Positions 5,955 to 6,771 of a DNA stretch of 6,771 bases are shown piece by piece. Made by a program: the position numbers and the translations under genes. The DNA is from Candidatus Parcubacteria bacterium (GTDB taxonomy: Bacteria; Patescibacteriota; Minisyncoccia; Phycocordibacterales; Zambryskibacteraceae). Location: contig JAIFWL010000019.1 in NCBI GenBank assembly GCA_019661845.1, positions 1-6,771 on the forward strand, given 5' to 3'. Below the pieces are notes generated by a model. That model saw nothing but the letters and a program-made list of their open reading frames with translations, had not been told where the DNA came from and did not search any database. The first letter of the stretch is position 1. Each line of letters begins with the position of its first letter.

Positions 5955-6719
5955 TTAATCTATTTCCCCAGATTTTATCTTACTTTCGTATATTTTCAGC
6001 ACCTCCTCTAACTCATCGGGAGTGTTAACACCTAAATTATTGAAATCACCCTTAACAATACCAAGCTCATATCCGTTCTCTAAGATTCTGATCTGCTCTA
6101 CACCTTCAATGCGCTCGAGTGCAGTCTGCTCCATAGCCACGTATTCAGCTAGGAAGTCAGCTCGCATAGCCATGACACCAATGATGTGATAGTGATCATG
6201 ATCATGGTCTGAATATTTATAAGGGATAGTCGAACGGGAAATATAAAGTGCTCTATCCTTCTTATCTGTAACGACCTTTACTACACTGTTCGCCTCAAGC
6301 ATTTCTGGCTTAATAATCCTATCAGCTGCAGCTACAGCCACTAAGTTGTCATCACTTAATAATTTCTCAACACAAGCATCAATGGCTGAAGCAGGATAAA
6401 GAGGCTCATCACCCCAGATGTTCACTATGATATCTGGCTTAAAGTCATTGAAGGAATCTAAGGCCAAAGCTACTCCCTCAGTACCATTTCTTGAAGATAG
6501 AGGCGTAGGCCATCTAACGACCCTTGCTCCTACACTGGTCAGATGCTTCTCAATATCATCGGAGTCAGTGGCTACAATCAACTCATCGAGCATCTTTGAA
6601 TCTTTAGTGCGTTCGTAGGTACGAACAATAAGTGGTTTGCCGTGAATATCCTTGAGCATCTTTTCAGGTATACGAGTGGAGCCGATGCGTGCCGGGATAA
6701 TGCCTAGTATTTTAGCCAT
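5955..6719 (-). CDS. KdsB-like CMP-ulosonate cytidylyltransferase (3-deoxy-manno-octulosonate cytidylyltransferase family)
   Basis: This 254-residue cytoplasmic nucleotidyltransferase is the usual length of KdsB, which joins CTP and Kdo to give CMP-Kdo. Features are IIPARIGSTRIPEKML (7-22, nucleotide-binding loop), ELIVATDSDDI (46-56), RNGTEG (77-82; KdsB HxSGTER), NIWGDEPL (100-107; KdsB NVQGDEP with metal-binding Asp104), NSVVKVVTDK (144-153), ALYISRSTIPY (157-167), HIIGVMAMRADFL (178-190), LERIEGVEQIRILENG (201-216) and GVNTPDELE (230-238). Departures from classical KdsB include Gly82 in place of Arg, Trp102 in place of Gln, and Asn232 where KdsB has the Asp of GVDTPEDL. An unusual DHDHDHYH run (171-178) precedes the conserved HIG motif. 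Family membership is clear; Kdo itself as substrate is not proven. It leads a probable two-gene operon with the KdsC-like gene, which may extend upstream beyond the window. Confidence 0.88.
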   Translation of the reverse strand: MAKILGIIPARIGSTRIPEKMLKDIHGKPLIVRTYERTKDSKMLDELIVATDSDDIEKHLTSVGARVVRWPTPLSSRNGTEGVALALDSFNDFKPDIIVNIWGDEPLYPASAIDACVEKLLSDDNLVAVAAADRIIKPEMLEANSVVKVVTDKKDRALYISRSTIPYKYSDHDHDHYHIIGVMAMRADFLAEYVAMEQTALERIEGVEQIRILENGYELGIVKGDFNNLGVNTPDELEEVLKIYESKIKSGEID

Positions 6720-6725
6720 AAAATC

Positions 6726-6754
6726 ACATTAACACTTTTTCGACCACTAGACAA
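6726..6754 (-). promoter_or_regulatory. Candidate promoter upstream of the KdsB-like gene
   Basis: On the minus strand TTGTCT (6749-6754; 4 of 6) is followed at 17 bp by TAATGT (6726-6731), which is weak (3 of 6) but carries an extended TG (6733-6734). The -10 ends 6 nt before the ATG, predicting initiation at the start codon itself, i.e. a leaderless mRNA. No Shine-Dalgarno is seen. The gene could instead be served by a promoter outside the window. The remaining bases to 6771 show no recognisable gene. Confidence 0.3.
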
Positions 6755-6771
6755 TAGCCCCTTTACTTTCC

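Noticed and set aside
6720..6771. End of an upstream gene at the right edge
   Set aside because: Fifty-two bases contain stops in two minus-strand frames, and no recognisable protein end can be assigned.

Overview
The window looks like bacterial chromosome from a compact, streamlined genome using the standard bacterial code. I infer Candidatus Patescibacteria (CPR/Parcubacteria-type), with moderate confidence. The reasons are a SecA carrying an extra segment in nucleotide-binding domain 1, an O-antigen ligase-type membrane protein with a TPR tail, very short or overlapping intergenic regions, and several genes without a Shine-Dalgarno site whose promoter-like -10 elements lie only 6-11 nt from the start codon. 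No rRNA, tRNA, CRISPR array or mobile element is visible.

Layout. Positions 1-1836 hold the first 612 residues of secA on the minus strand; its C-terminal part lies beyond the left edge. Between secA and the next large gene sits a gene of only 24 codons (1913-1987, minus) for an extremely basic peptide (15 of 24 residues Lys/Arg). It has a strong terminator just downstream and a leader with two inverted repeats and a plausible promoter upstream. A perfect DnaA-box sequence lies in the same 168-bp AT-rich spacer.

The rest is a cell-surface polysaccharide region. An O-antigen ligase/polymerase-type protein with a TPR tail (2156-4120, minus) is divergent from a Wzx-type flippase (4143-5417, plus), with only 22 bp between them. 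The flippase converges on, and overlaps by 9 bp, a two-gene unit on the minus strand: a KdsC-like HAD phosphatase (5409-5948) preceded by a KdsB-like CMP-ulosonate cytidylyltransferase (5955-6719).

How they may work together (inference): the KdsC-like enzyme would dephosphorylate an 8-carbon (or similar) ulosonic acid phosphate and the KdsB-like enzyme would activate the free sugar with CTP. The flippase would move a lipid-linked glycan outward, and the Wzy/WaaL-type protein would polymerise it or transfer it to an acceptor. Both sugar enzymes differ from the classical Kdo enzymes at conserved positions, so the exact sugar is open. The best candidates for something undescribed are the 24-residue polybasic gene with its structured leader, and the ulosonic-acid module in a lineage that normally lacks LPS.
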